Shown: positions 35,572 to 44,220 of the stretch, one piece after another | Numbering within the stretch: the stretch's first letter is position 1 | Layout of the letters: each line of letters begins with the position of its first letter | Origin: Strix aluco | Lineage: Eukaryota > Chordata > Aves > Strigiformes > Strigidae | Reading direction: 5' to 3' | DNA: 64,000 nt | Assembly: GCF_031877795.1 (NCBI RefSeq) | Contig: NW_027436638.1 | Coordinates: 62,001-126,000, forward strand | Notes under the pieces: model-generated | What the model was told of the DNA's origin: nothing | Database searches by the model: none | Seen by the model: only the letters and a program-made list of their open reading frames with translations | Program-made: the position numbers and the translations under genes

Positions 35572-36272
35572 CACTGGTTGCCATGTCACTGTGGGGGCCA
35601 TGTCACAGTGGGCAGCAGGTCAGTGGTGATCAAGTCACTGTGGGGGTTATGTCACAGTGGGCAGCAGGTCAGTGGTGGCCATGTCACTATGGGGGCCATG
35701 TCACAGTGGGCAGCAGGTCAGTCGTGGCCATGTCACTATGGCGGCCATGTCACAGTGGGCAGCAGGTCAGTAGTGGCCACGTCACTGTGGGGCCATGTCA
35801 CAGTGGGCAGCAGGTCAGTGATGGCCATGTCACAGTGAGCAACAGGCCACTGGTTGCCATGTCACTGTGGGGGCTATGTCACAGTGGGCAGCAGGTCAGT
35901 GGTGGCCATGTCACAGTGAGCAAGAGGCCACAGGTTGCCATGTCACTGTGGGGGCTATGTCACAGTGGGCAGCAGGTCAGTGCTGGCCGTGTCACTATGG
36001 GGGCCATGTCACAGTGGGCAGCATGTCAGTGGTGGCCATGTCACTATGGGGGCCATGTCACAGTGGGCAGCAGGTCAGTAGTGGCCACGTCACTATGGGG
36101 GCCATGTCACAGTGGGCAGCAGGTCAGTGGTGGCCATGTCACTATGGGGGCTATGTCACATTGGGCAGCAGGTCATTGGTAGCCTTGTCACTGTGAGGTC
36201 ATGTCACAGTGTGCAGCAGGTCAGTGCTGGCCACGTCACAGTGAGCAACAGGCCACTGGTTGCCATGTCACT
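35572..36272 (+). repeat. Higher-order repeat, 3422-bp offset, copy 2
   Basis: Close copy of about 32150-32850. Small differences include caagaggccacagg near 35920 against caagaggccagagg near 32498. Confidence 0.75.
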
Positions 36273-38455
36273 GTGGGGGCTATGTCACAGTGGGCAGCAG
36301 GTCAGTGGTGGCCATGTCACTGTGGGGGCCATGTCACAGTGGGCAGCAGGTCAGTGATGGCCATGTCACAGTGAGCAACAAGCCACTGGTTGCCATGTCA
36401 CTGTGGGGGCTATGTCACAGTGGGCAGCAGGTCAGTGGTGGCCATGTCACAGTGAGCAAGAGGCCACAGGTTGCCATGTCACTGTGGGGGCTATGTCACT
36501 GTGGGCAGCAGGTCAGTGGTAGCCATGTCACTATGGGGGCCATGTCACAGTGGGCAGCAGGTCAGTAGTGGCCACGTCACTGTGGGGCCATGTCACAGTG
36601 TGTAGCAGGTCAGTGATGGCCATGTCACAGTGAGCAACAGGCCACTGGTTGCCATGTCACTGTGAGGGCTATGTCACAGTGGGCAGCAGGTCAGTGCTGG
36701 CCATGTCACTATGGGGGCCATGTCACAGTGGGCAGCAGGTCAGTGGTGCCCAAGTCACTGTGGGGCTATGTCACACTGGTCAGCGGGTCAGTGGTGGCCA
36801 TGTCACTGTTGGGGCCATGTCACAGTGGGCAGCATGTCAGTGGTGGCCATGTCACTATGGGGGCCATGTCACAGTGAGCAGCAGGTGTGTATTGGCCACG
36901 TCACTGTGGGGCCATGTCACAGTGTGCAGCAGGTCAGTGATGGCCATGTCACAGTGAGCAACAGGCCAATGGTTGCCATGTCACTGTGGGGGCTATGTCA
37001 CAGTGGGCAGCAGATCAGTTTTGGCCATGTCACTATGGGGGCCATGTCACAGTGGGCAGCAGGTCAGTGGTGGCCATGTCACTGTGAGGTCATGTCACAG
37101 TGTGCAGCAGGTCAGTGGTGGCCATGTCACAGTGAGTAACAGGCCACTGGTTGCCATGTCACTGTGGGGGCTATGTCACAGTGGGCAGCAGGTCAGTGCT
37201 GGCCATGTCACTATGGGTGCCATGTCACGGTGGGCAGCAGGTCAGTGGTGGCCATGTCACTATGGGGGCTATGTCACAGTGGGCAGCAGGTCAGTGGTGG
37301 CCATGTCACTGTGAGTTCATGTCACAGTGTGCAGCAGGTCAGTGGTGGCGATGTCACAGTGAGCAACAGGCCACTGGTTGCCATGACACTATGGGGGCCA
37401 TGTCACAGTGGGCAGCAGGTCAGTGGTGGCCATGTCACTATGGGGGCCATGTCACAGTGGGCAGCAGGTCAGTAGTGGCCATGTCACTGTGAGGTCATGT
37501 CACAGTGTGCAGCAGGTCAGTGGTGGCCATGTCACAGTGAGCAACAGGCCACTGGTTGCCATGTCACTGTGGGGGCTATGTCACAGTGGGCAGCAGGTCA
37601 GTTCTGGCCATGTCACTATGGGGGCCATGTCAAAGTGGGCAGCAGGTCAGTGGTGGCCATGTCACTATGGGGGCTATGTCACATTGGGCAGCAGGTCAGT
37701 GGTGGCCATGTCACTGTGAGGTCATGTCACAGTGTGCAGCAGGTCAGTGGTGGCCATGTCACAGTGAGCAACAGGCCACTGGTTGCCATGTCACTGTGGG
37801 GGCTATGTCACAGTGGTCAGCGGGTCAGTGGTGGCCATGTCACTATGGGGGCCATGTCACAGTGGTCAGCGGGTCAGTAGTGGCCACGTCACTGTGGGGC
37901 CATGTCACAGTGTGCAGCAGGTCAGTGGTGGCCATGTCACTATGGGGGCTATGTCACATTGGGCAGCAGGTCAGTGGTGGCCATGTCACTATGGGGGCCA
38001 TGTCACAGTGGGCAGCAGGTCAGTGGTGCCCAAGTCACTGTGGGGCTATGTCACAGTGGTCAGCGGGTCAGTAGTGGCCATGTGACTCTTGGGGCCATGT
38101 CACAGTGGGCAGCAGGTCAGTGGTGGCCATGTCACTATGGAGGCCATCTCACAGTGGGCAGCAGGTCAGTGGTGGCCATGTCACTATGGGGGCCATGTCA
38201 CAGTGGGCAGCAGGTCAGTAGTGGCCATGTCACTGTGGGGCCATGTCACAGTGTGCAGCAGGTCAGTGATCGCCATGTCACAGTGAGCAACAGGCCACTG
38301 GTTGCCATGTCACTGTGGGGGCTATGTCACAGTGGGCAGCAGGTCAGTGGTGGCCATGTCACTATGGGGGCCATGTCACAGTGGGCAGCAGGTCAGTGGT
38401 GGCCATGTCACTATGGGGGCCATGTCACAGTGGGCAGCAGGTCAGTAGTGGCCAC

Positions 38456-39265
38456 GTCACTGTGGGGCCATGTCACAGTGTGCAGCAGGTCAGTGATCGC
38501 CATGTCACAGTGAGTAACAGGCCACTGGTTGCCATGTCACTGTGGGGGCTATGTCGAAGTGGGCAGCAGGTCAGTTCTGGCCATGTCACTATGGGGGCCA
38601 TGTCACAGTGGGCAGCAGGTCAGTGGTGGCCATGTCACTATGGGGGCCATGTCACAGTGGGCAGCAGGTCAGTGCTGGCCATGTCACTGTGAGGTCATGT
38701 CACAGTGTGCAGCATGTCAGTGGTGGCCATGTCACAGTGAGCAACAGGCCACTGGTTGCCATGTCACTGTGGGGGCTATGTCACAGTGGGCAGCAGGTCA
38801 GTGGTGGCCATGTCACTGTGGGGGCCATGTCACAGTGGGCAGCAGGTCAGTGGTGGCCATGTCACTGTGGGGCCATGTCACAGTGTGCAGCAGGTCAGTG
38901 ATCGCCATGTCACAGTGAGTAACAGGCCACTGGTTGCCATGTCACTGTGGGGGCTATGTCGAAGTGGGCAGCAGGTCAGTTCTGGCCATGTCACTATGGG
39001 GGCCATGTCACAGTGGGCAGCAGGTCAGTGGTGGCCATGTCACTATGGGGGCCATGTCACAGTGGGCAGCAGGTCAGTGCTGGCCATGTCACTGTGAGGT
39101 CATGTCACAGTGTGCAGCATGTCAGTGGTGGCCATGTCACAGTGAGCAACAGGCCACTGGTTGCCATGTCACTGTGGGGGCTATGTCACAGTGGGCAGCA
39201 GGTCAGTGGTGGCCATGTCACTGTGGGGGCCATGTCACAGTGGGCAGCAGGTCAGTGGTGGCCAT
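38456..39265 (+). repeat. 405-bp tandem duplication (two copies)
   Basis: 38456-38860 and 38861-39265 are adjacent copies at a 405-bp offset; for example the rare variant atgtcgaagt is at 38551 and again at 38956. They are almost identical. The pair ends about 80 bp before provirus 2. Confidence 0.85.
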
Positions 39266-39337
39266 GTCACTATGGGGGCCATGTCACAGTGGGCAGCAGG
39301 TCAGTGGTGGCCATGTCACAGTGAGCAACAGGCCACT

Positions 39338-39343
39338 GGTTGC
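39338..39343 (+). repeat. Target-site duplication, left copy, provirus 2
   Basis: GGTTGC directly before the 5' LTR, repeated directly after the 3' LTR at 44215-44220. Removing the element and one copy restores a normal satellite module (gccactggttgccatgtcac). Confidence 0.92.
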
Positions 39344-39597
39344 TGTGGAGCAGTTTGCTAACAACTGGCTACGTAAGAAAGGGCACAGCACCGAGGAACT
39401 GCTGACAACGGCGACGTGATGGGAAAATACCGAAAAGTATCAAAGAAGAACAAAGAACAGAAGCAAGACTATGTAGAAGGCCTTGTAGAAATCATAAGGG
39501 GTGGGATTGGTATTTAACCTTAGCAACCAAGGTATCTAACCTTAGCAACCTATAAGGAGCTCGCTTTTTGCAATATGTATGAACTGATTATTGTAGA

Positions 39598-39605
39598 TAT
39601 AAAAG
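39598..39605 (+). promoter_or_regulatory. TATA box, provirus 2 5' LTR
   Basis: TATAAAAG about 80 bp before the LTR end; the predicted start is near 39628. Same box at 44134-44141 in the 3' LTR. Confidence 0.75.
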
Positions 39606-39618
39606 AAGTGTGAGTACT

Positions 39619-39624
39619 AATAAA
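39619..39624 (+). terminator. Polyadenylation signal, provirus 2 5' LTR
   Basis: AATAAA 14 bp after the TATA box, i.e. upstream of the predicted start, so it would be read only at the 3' LTR copy (44155-44160) if R begins after it. Confidence 0.65.
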
Positions 39625-39680
39625 GTTGAGCCTTTGTGCATTAAATGATGGCTGGGCTCCCTCTGCGTTCTTTCAACAAA

Positions 39681-39698
39681 TGGTGACCGCGACGTGAT
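39681..39698 (+). other. Primer binding site, tryptophan tRNA
   Basis: TGGTGACCGCGACGTGAT, 2 bases after the LTR, matches the complement of the tRNA-Trp 3' end at 17 of 18 positions. tRNA-Trp priming is characteristic of avian sarcoma/leukosis and related viruses. Confidence 0.85.
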
Positions 39699-39889
39699 AC
39701 GTGCCAAAGGACGTATAAGGCGCCACGAAGGATAAAGACCAGTGAAGGTGGTTCAGGTCCTTAAGCAGCGAGGACGGCGAAAGGCGACTGAAATAAGAGA
39801 AAAGGCCCATGCCCTGGGTGTCATAAGAGGTGAATCCTGCTGATACGTGCTGCCGAGACCTGGAAAGGCTGCAACGGAAAAATTCAGGT

Positions 39890-41581
39890 ATGGACAGGCA
39901 AGCAGCATACGATTTATTTGCATCCTGGCTGACACAACGCCGGGTTGAGGGAATAGATGTAAAAAAGGATCTTCAGGGGCTTTTAGCTTATGGGGTAGAG
40001 CAAGGTTGTTTTATTAATCCACATGCAGTTCATGAGTTATCGGAATGGCGAAAATTTGGAGATAAATTATGGGAATTAACATTGAACGATGATAAGACAG
40101 CAAAAAAGTTGGGAAAGTTATGGAGGGTGGTTCATAATGAATTGCTAAGGTATCAGGCTGAAAAAAGAGCTGCACAGAGCGCAATTGCGGCAAAAGAGAA
40201 AAACACCAGATATGGGGAGGAGGAAACTAGGTGGCCATTACCGCCTACGTTTCGTGAGCTTGTTTTACCACCTTTACGTTCCGAAGAGACGGGACAGGAA
40301 AGCTCAGAACGAGTTCTCCCTACCGCTCCCCCCGCCCCCGCCCTGAGTAGCCCTGACGCATCCAGCCACACTGTGACGCCGGAAAGCGAGAATTCTACTC
40401 CTGGCTCAGAAGATGGGCTGGGGATAGAGATCGCTAAAGAAAGGTGTCGGGCTTGGAATGCATTGGCACGAGAGGGGTTAGAAAAAGGGGATGAGGCGAT
40501 GACTCAGATGGCGACAGCAATGGCTTTTCCAGTTCAGTTTCAGCCGAACCCAGCTGGTGGAATAAATGCTACTGTTACGGCATTAGATTGGAAGCTTTTG
40601 TCACAATTGCGCTCTACAGTGAGTTCTTATGGTGTTACTGGTGAACCGGTTCGTCAAATGTTAGATTATCTCTGGAGCACTCAACTTCTTTTGCCTGCAG
40701 ATTGTCGGGGTATAGCAAAGTTAATTTTCTCTCCTAGTCAGTTGTTGTTGTTTAATGCGCATTGGCAAGCGAGAGTATTAGAATCGGTAGCGGTACAGCG
40801 GCAAGCAGGAGATCCATTACAAGGGATCACAATGGATGAATTAATGGGGTTAGGACCTTATGCTAGAGTAGAAGCTCAAGCATTGCTCGGTCCGGATAAG
40901 GTGAGAGAGGCAATGAGGTTAGTGAGAGAAGCCATAGAGCAAGTGAAAGAGCCAGGCGGAGTTCCAATGTATATGGGGATTAAGCAAGGGAGAGAAGAGA
41001 CTTTGGGCAGTTTTGTAGATAAGTTGGTAAATGCAATTGAAAGAGCAAGAGTACCTATCCACATGCAGGGTGCTCTCTTAAAACAATGTATTTTACAAAA
41101 TGGCAATCCTGCTACAAAGAGTTTACTGAATACATTAGGGGCAAATTGGACTGTAGAGGAGGCACTTGAAAAAGCGTCATCGATACCCACTGGACCTCAG
41201 GCTTTTCTTGTAGAGGCAATAAAGAAATTAGGGGAAGGAATGAAAGAACAGGCTCAGGCTACTCAAAGTCAGGTTATGGCAGCCCTTGCACCTCTCCAGA
41301 CTTCGGCAGCAGTTAGAGTGCAAACACCTCAAAAGGGGCAGCTGCGGTGTTACCGATGCGGAGCTCCAGGGCATGTACGAAAGAGTTGTACAGCCAGAAA
41401 TGTATGGTGTCAAACTTGCCGATCCAACTCCCATAATGAGGGGGCTTGCCGCAGACGGTCGGGAAACTCCACACGGAGCGCGTTCGCCGGCCGCCGCGCG
41501 ACGACGAAAGTTGCAGCCGCAGCGCAGTCCTTCAACCCGCCACCCGGGGAAGTCTTGGGTTGGACCTGGCAGCAGCAGTAG
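39890..41581 (+). CDS. Provirus 2 Gag polyprotein
   Basis: An intact 563-codon frame from ATG 39890 to a TAG at 41579-41581; the phase is open 20 codons farther upstream without an ATG. It encodes the capsid polyprotein. Residues 1-110 form a helical, basic matrix-like domain without a Gly at position 2. PTAP at residues 144-147 is a late-budding motif that recruits Tsg101 in known retroviruses. The capsid domain runs from about 215 to 470 and has a major-homology-like segment near 363-383 (KQGREETLGSF). Two CCHC zinc knuckles follow at 487-500 and 507-520 (C-x2-C-x4-H-x4-C, all residues present). The C-terminal tail overlaps the dUTPase frame by 142 bases. No break is seen. The two knuckles and dUTPase in the next frame support a betaretrovirus-like assignment. 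Confidence 0.92.
   Translation: MDRQAAYDLFASWLTQRRVEGIDVKKDLQGLLAYGVEQGCFINPHAVHELSEWRKFGDKLWELTLNDDKTAKKLGKLWRVVHNELLRYQAEKRAAQSAIAAKEKNTRYGEEETRWPLPPTFRELVLPPLRSEETGQESSERVLPTAPPAPALSSPDASSHTVTPESENSTPGSEDGLGIEIAKERCRAWNALAREGLEKGDEAMTQMATAMAFPVQFQPNPAGGINATVTALDWKLLSQLRSTVSSYGVTGEPVRQMLDYLWSTQLLLPADCRGIAKLIFSPSQLLLFNAHWQARVLESVAVQRQAGDPLQGITMDELMGLGPYARVEAQALLGPDKVREAMRLVREAIEQVKEPGGVPMYMGIKQGREETLGSFVDKLVNAIERARVPIHMQGALLKQCILQNGNPATKSLLNTLGANWTVEEALEKASSIPTGPQAFLVEAIKKLGEGMKEQAQATQSQVMAALAPLQTSAAVRVQTPQKGQLRCYRCGAPGHVRKSCTARNVWCQTCRSNSHNEGACRRRSGNSTRSAFAGRRATTKVAAAAQSFNPPPGEVLGWTWQQQ
41461..41499 (+). promoter_or_regulatory. Gag to dUTPase -1 frameshift site
   Basis: G GGA AAC at 41461-41467 is in phase with gag, inside the gag/dUTPase overlap (41440-41581). 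The downstream sequence is very GC-rich; GCGCG (41478-41482) can pair with CGCGC (41495-41499) after a 10-base spacer. The heptamer is canonical. The stem is short and its role is inferred. Confidence 0.7.
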
Positions 41582-42042
41582 ATGTTACCCTGTTAACAAA
41601 TAATCCTCAAACAATATCTACGAACGTACGAGGACCTATCATCATTAATGGGAGAGCCATGGGAGCTTTATTATTAGGAAGATCATCGGCATCACAATGT
41701 GGACTATTTGTTTTACCGGGAGTTATCGATGCAGATTATGAAGGTGAAATCTATATTATGGCATATACACTGAATCCACCAGTAAAGATTGCACAGGGAC
41801 AACGGATTGCACAGCTGGTGCCCCTGCCACAAGTGACTCAAACAATACGACCAGTGACTGAGGAGAGTCGCGGAAACAAAGGCTTCGGATCCACAGGAAG
41901 CCTGACCCTGCTAACACTGAATCTGAGTACGAGACCCAGAAAGACTGTTCACCTGTCATTTCAAGGGGATATCTTTGTGTTTCTACACCAACAGGCACCG
42001 CATGGGTTCCAGCGAGATGGGCGAAACCTGCCGCACCTCCCA
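41467..42042 (+). CDS. dUTPase, -1 frame after gag, fused to downstream frame
   Basis: dUTP pyrophosphatase, which keeps dUTP out of viral DNA. The frame is open from 41440, with no ATG at its start, so it is expected to be made as a Gag fusion through the slippery site. All five dUTPase motifs are present: GLDLAAA near 41559, GRSSAS near 41680, GVIDADYEGE near 41722 with the catalytic Asp, GQRIAQLVPLP near 41797, and the Gly-rich GFGSTG near 41880-41898. In betaretroviruses protease follows this domain; here no DTG-type protease motif follows. The frame runs on without a stop to 42618. The text after about 41900 overlaps an integrase tail in another phase, so a deletion junction lies just after the GFGSTG motif. 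The end given here is where the candidate downstream ATG begins. Confidence 0.88.
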
Positions 42043-42110
42043 ATGACGCCGGAAGAGAGACAAGCTCATCGACAGCGACTGAAGATTCAGCCGGTTCTAG
42101 CGGGGATTGA
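41862..42110 (+). pseudogene. Integrase C-terminal remnant of provirus 2 pol
   Basis: In the phase -1 to dUTPase, an open stretch runs from after TGA 41859 to TGA 42108-42110. Its middle reads RGYLCVSTPTGTAWVPARW, which resembles the SH3-like C-terminal end of retroviral integrases (hydrophobic strands ending in WVPARxxKP). A Ser/Thr-rich tail follows. The phase relation to the dUTPase frame is the one pol has to pro in betaretroviruses. Everything between dUTPase and this tail (protease, RT, RNase H, integrase core) is missing. Assignment is by motif memory and phase. Confidence 0.65.
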
Positions 42111-42618
42111 GAGTCTACTCGGACATCCACTTTACTGGGCAACGCTGTCAGACGTTTGGAGAATTATTGAATGGTTAAATGTTAGTGTGACAAGTGTTAG
42201 TCACGCTTGCTTAGGCTGCCAGAGTCAAGACCATAAGGCCTGGGTAAAACTATTCTGTGGGGGGTGTGAGAAAAGATATTGGATACATCAATCACAGCTA
42301 TATTTTGGGTCAAGGTGCATTAATTGTCGTAATGCATGGATTCATGAGAATCCACTGAGGGCACTTGCAAGGTTAACAGGACAGCCAGCTCAAGAGTGTC
42401 TATATCTGTGGGAAAATCAGGAGTCATTATACTTGTCAGCGGCTGTTTGGTGGTTACAGCATCACGAACAGCGGCTAGTGCAAGAATCAAAATCTGTGCA
42501 CTTACAGACTGAGTGTTTCATACATAGTGCTATCCCTACATGGATGCAGGTTACTCCCCGTAGGTGGGGACAGATGCAGAGACGATATCTAACAATAGGG
42601 AAAAAGGTAAAACAATGA
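42043..42618 (+). CDS. Unrecognised Cys-rich open frame between pol and env
   Basis: From ATG 42043 to TGA 42616-42618 (191 residues), continuous upstream with the dUTPase frame. I do not recognise the family. The first ~15 residues are charged (MTPEERQAHRQRLKIQ). Residues ~55-94 hold three CxxC pairs spaced CX2C-X12-CX2C-X16-CX2C, consistent with a zinc-binding fold. The C-terminus is basic (RRWGQMQRRYLTIGKKVKQ). No signal peptide or membrane segment is seen. Its start overlaps the integrase tail by 68 bases and its stop overlaps the env start as ATGA, the packing expected of a used retroviral gene. Alternatives: an accessory regulatory protein, an env leader, or a chance frame kept open. 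A 191-codon frame with ordered CxxC pairs argues against chance. Confidence 0.55.
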   Translation: MTPEERQAHRQRLKIQPVLAGIESLLGHPLYWATLSDVWRIIEWLNVSVTSVSHACLGCQSQDHKAWVKLFCGGCEKRYWIHQSQLYFGSRCINCRNAWIHENPLRALARLTGQPAQECLYLWENQESLYLSAAVWWLQHHEQRLVQESKSVHLQTECFIHSAIPTWMQVTPRRWGQMQRRYLTIGKKVKQ

Positions 42619-43955
42619 AACAAAGAGGTATAATTTGTCTTTACATCATCACACTAAGTGGAGCAATAGATGCATTGATGAGGTTTAATCAGCCAAGGGA
42701 AAATGTGTGGGTAACGTTGGCCAACTTGACAGGACAGTCATCACTCTGTTTGGCTTTAGGAAGTATCAGCCATCCATTCCGTACTTGTTTGGTTGGACTT
42801 CCAGTGTGGAAACCTGGAGAGTTTTGTAGTTATGTTGTGAATCAGACACTATGCAGTGCGGCTTATACAGAGGATGATGGGAAACATCAGTGTGAGCTTA
42901 TATTATCACTAAATACAACATTAGAATCCCCACCTGAGGAATTAGAACTTTTTGGAAGTGCAAATGCTAGCATAACAACTAAAAGAACTGGAAAATGGGT
43001 CAGCTTTCTGTCAAAAAGGCAGGAACACCTTAATACACACAGGAAGGTGTGGGCTTCATTAGATTCAGCATTAGACCCTGGTAGTGTGTATGAGCAACTA
43101 TATTCAAGCTGTAATGGTAGCAACATAACAACAGCAAGAGAGCTACCAACAGGAATCTTTTTAATATGTGGTGACAGAGCCTGGAATGGTATACCGATAC
43201 ACCCACAGGGAGGTCCCTGTTACCTGGGACGACTAAGTTTATTTCACCCGGATATGTCTGCCTTGATGAAACTTACTAACAGAACCAGGACGCAGCGGTC
43301 CATACATGAACTAGATTGTAGTGGGATAGGAGAACCACGATTCTGGGCAGAATTTACACAGGTGTTAGTTGCAACTATTTTGCCAGGAGGAGCGGCTAAT
43401 AAAGCCATGAACTTAGCAAAACAGATAGGATGTTGGACAAAAGATGAGCTTAATCGCACTTCTGAAATTTTAGATCGGCTTACAGCAGATGTAGAAAGTG
43501 TTAACCATGCAGTATTACAAAATAGAGCAGCTATTGATTTTTTGCTTTTAGCACAAGGCCATGGATGTGAGGAATTTGAAGGAATGTGTTGCATGAACCT
43601 GACAGACAATTATTCTTCAGTCCATGCAAAGATTAGGAAATTGCAAGAAGGCCTGCACAGCATGAAACAAGTAGACGGATTAGGGATTGAAAGCTGGTTA
43701 AAAGAATGGGGACTTTCAGGATGGTTAATATCTCTGATCAAGTCTATAGGGGTAGTGATCTTGGTAATTGTGGTTGTACTTTTGATGTTGCCATGTATTG
43801 TCAGTCTTCTGCAAAGGGCCCTGCAGAAGACTGCCTCTGCAATATTTTTAGCACAAGTGCAAATAGAAAACGGGGGAGATGTGGAGCAGTTTGCTAACAA
43901 CTGGCTACGTGAGAAAGGGCACAGCACCGAGGAACTGCTGACAACGGCGACGTGA
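42615..43955 (+). CDS. Provirus 2 envelope glycoprotein
   Basis: An intact 446-residue frame from ATG 42615 (an upstream in-phase extension reaches 42564; this ATG is preferred because a signal peptide follows at once). Residues 1-20 are a hydrophobic leader ending AIDA. The surface subunit has many Cys and N-glycosylation sites. A furin-type RTQR site ends near residue 228. The transmembrane subunit has an internal fusion-peptide-like segment between two Cys, an immunosuppressive-like heptad region and a CX6CC motif at 318-326. A membrane anchor spans about 376-399, followed by a ~47-residue tail. This is the alpharetrovirus-like Env layout. The stop lies inside the 3' LTR; about 25 C-terminal residues are LTR-encoded. 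No break is seen. It is shorter than many retroviral Env proteins. Confidence 0.92.
   Translation: MKQRGIICLYIITLSGAIDALMRFNQPRENVWVTLANLTGQSSLCLALGSISHPFRTCLVGLPVWKPGEFCSYVVNQTLCSAAYTEDDGKHQCELILSLNTTLESPPEELELFGSANASITTKRTGKWVSFLSKRQEHLNTHRKVWASLDSALDPGSVYEQLYSSCNGSNITTARELPTGIFLICGDRAWNGIPIHPQGGPCYLGRLSLFHPDMSALMKLTNRTRTQRSIHELDCSGIGEPRFWAEFTQVLVATILPGGAANKAMNLAKQIGCWTKDELNRTSEILDRLTADVESVNHAVLQNRAAIDFLLLAQGHGCEEFEGMCCMNLTDNYSSVHAKIRKLQEGLHSMKQVDGLGIESWLKEWGLSGWLISLIKSIGVVILVIVVVLLMLPCIVSLLQRALQKTASAIFLAQVQIENGGDVEQFANNWLREKGHSTEELLTTAT
43865..43879 (+). other. Polypurine tract, provirus 2
   Basis: AGAAAACGGGGGAGA, all purine but one C, directly precedes the 3' LTR at 43880. It lies within the env coding sequence. 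Confidence 0.8.
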
Positions 43956-44214
43956 TGGGAAAATACCGAAAAGTATCAAAGAAGAACAAAGAACAGAAGC
44001 AAGACTATGTAGAAGGCCTTGCAGAAATCATAAGGGGTGGGATTGGTATTTAACCTTAGCAACCAAGGTATCTAAGCTTAGCAACCTATAAGGAGCTCGC
44101 TTTTTGCAATATGTATGAACTGATTATTGTAGATATAAAAGAAGTGTGAGTACTAATAAAGTTGAGCCTTTGTGCATTAAATGATGGCTGGGCTCCCTCT
44201 GCGTTCTTTCAACA
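43880..44214 (+). repeat. Provirus 2 3' LTR
   Basis: 335 bp, identical to the 5' LTR at all but three positions. Its first 76 bp encode the env C-terminus and stop. TATA box at 44134-44141, AATAAA at 44155-44160. Confidence 0.95.
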
Positions 44215-44220
44215 GGTTGC
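44215..44220 (+). repeat. Target-site duplication, right copy, provirus 2
   Basis: GGTTGC after the 3' LTR, matching 39338-39343. A 6-bp duplication is usual for alpha- and betaretroviral integrases. Confidence 0.92.

Larger units (their letters stand above)
28629..39343 (+). repeat. 49-bp satellite array, forward block 2
   Basis: The same A/B modules and orientation as block 1, but a different subfamily. The usual period here combines cagtagtggccacgtcac, ggggccatgtcacagtgtg and gtcagtgatggcc with the agtgagcaacaggccactgg variant. The gtagtgatcatgttactg marker of block 1 was not found here. Nothing but satellite is seen. Confidence 0.95.
39344..39678 (+). repeat. Provirus 2 5' LTR
   Basis: 335 bp, TGTGGAGC...TTTCAACA. 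The first ~75 bp correspond to the env 3' end in the other LTR. TATAAAAG is at 39598-39605 and AATAAA at 39619-39624, only about 20 bp apart, so R must be very short, as in avian leukosis-type LTRs. Three substitutions separate it from the 3' LTR (ctacgtaag/ctacgtgag, ccttgtag/ccttgcag, tctaacct/tctaagct). Confidence 0.95.
39344..44214 (+). mobile_element. Endogenous retrovirus 2 (avian betaretrovirus-like), pol-deleted
   Basis: The provirus is 4871 bp with two 335-bp LTRs and a 6-bp target duplication. Order: 5' LTR, tryptophan-tRNA primer site, gag, dUTPase in the -1 frame, the last ~80 codons of the pol frame, a Cys-rich open frame, env, polypurine tract, 3' LTR. Protease, RT, RNase H and most of integrase are absent, so it cannot replicate alone. 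gag, dUTPase and env are unbroken. LTR divergence is 3 of 335 bases, so it is young. Gag and dUTPase resemble betaretroviruses, while the Env type resembles alpharetroviruses. The class is inferred from motifs. Confidence 0.93.
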
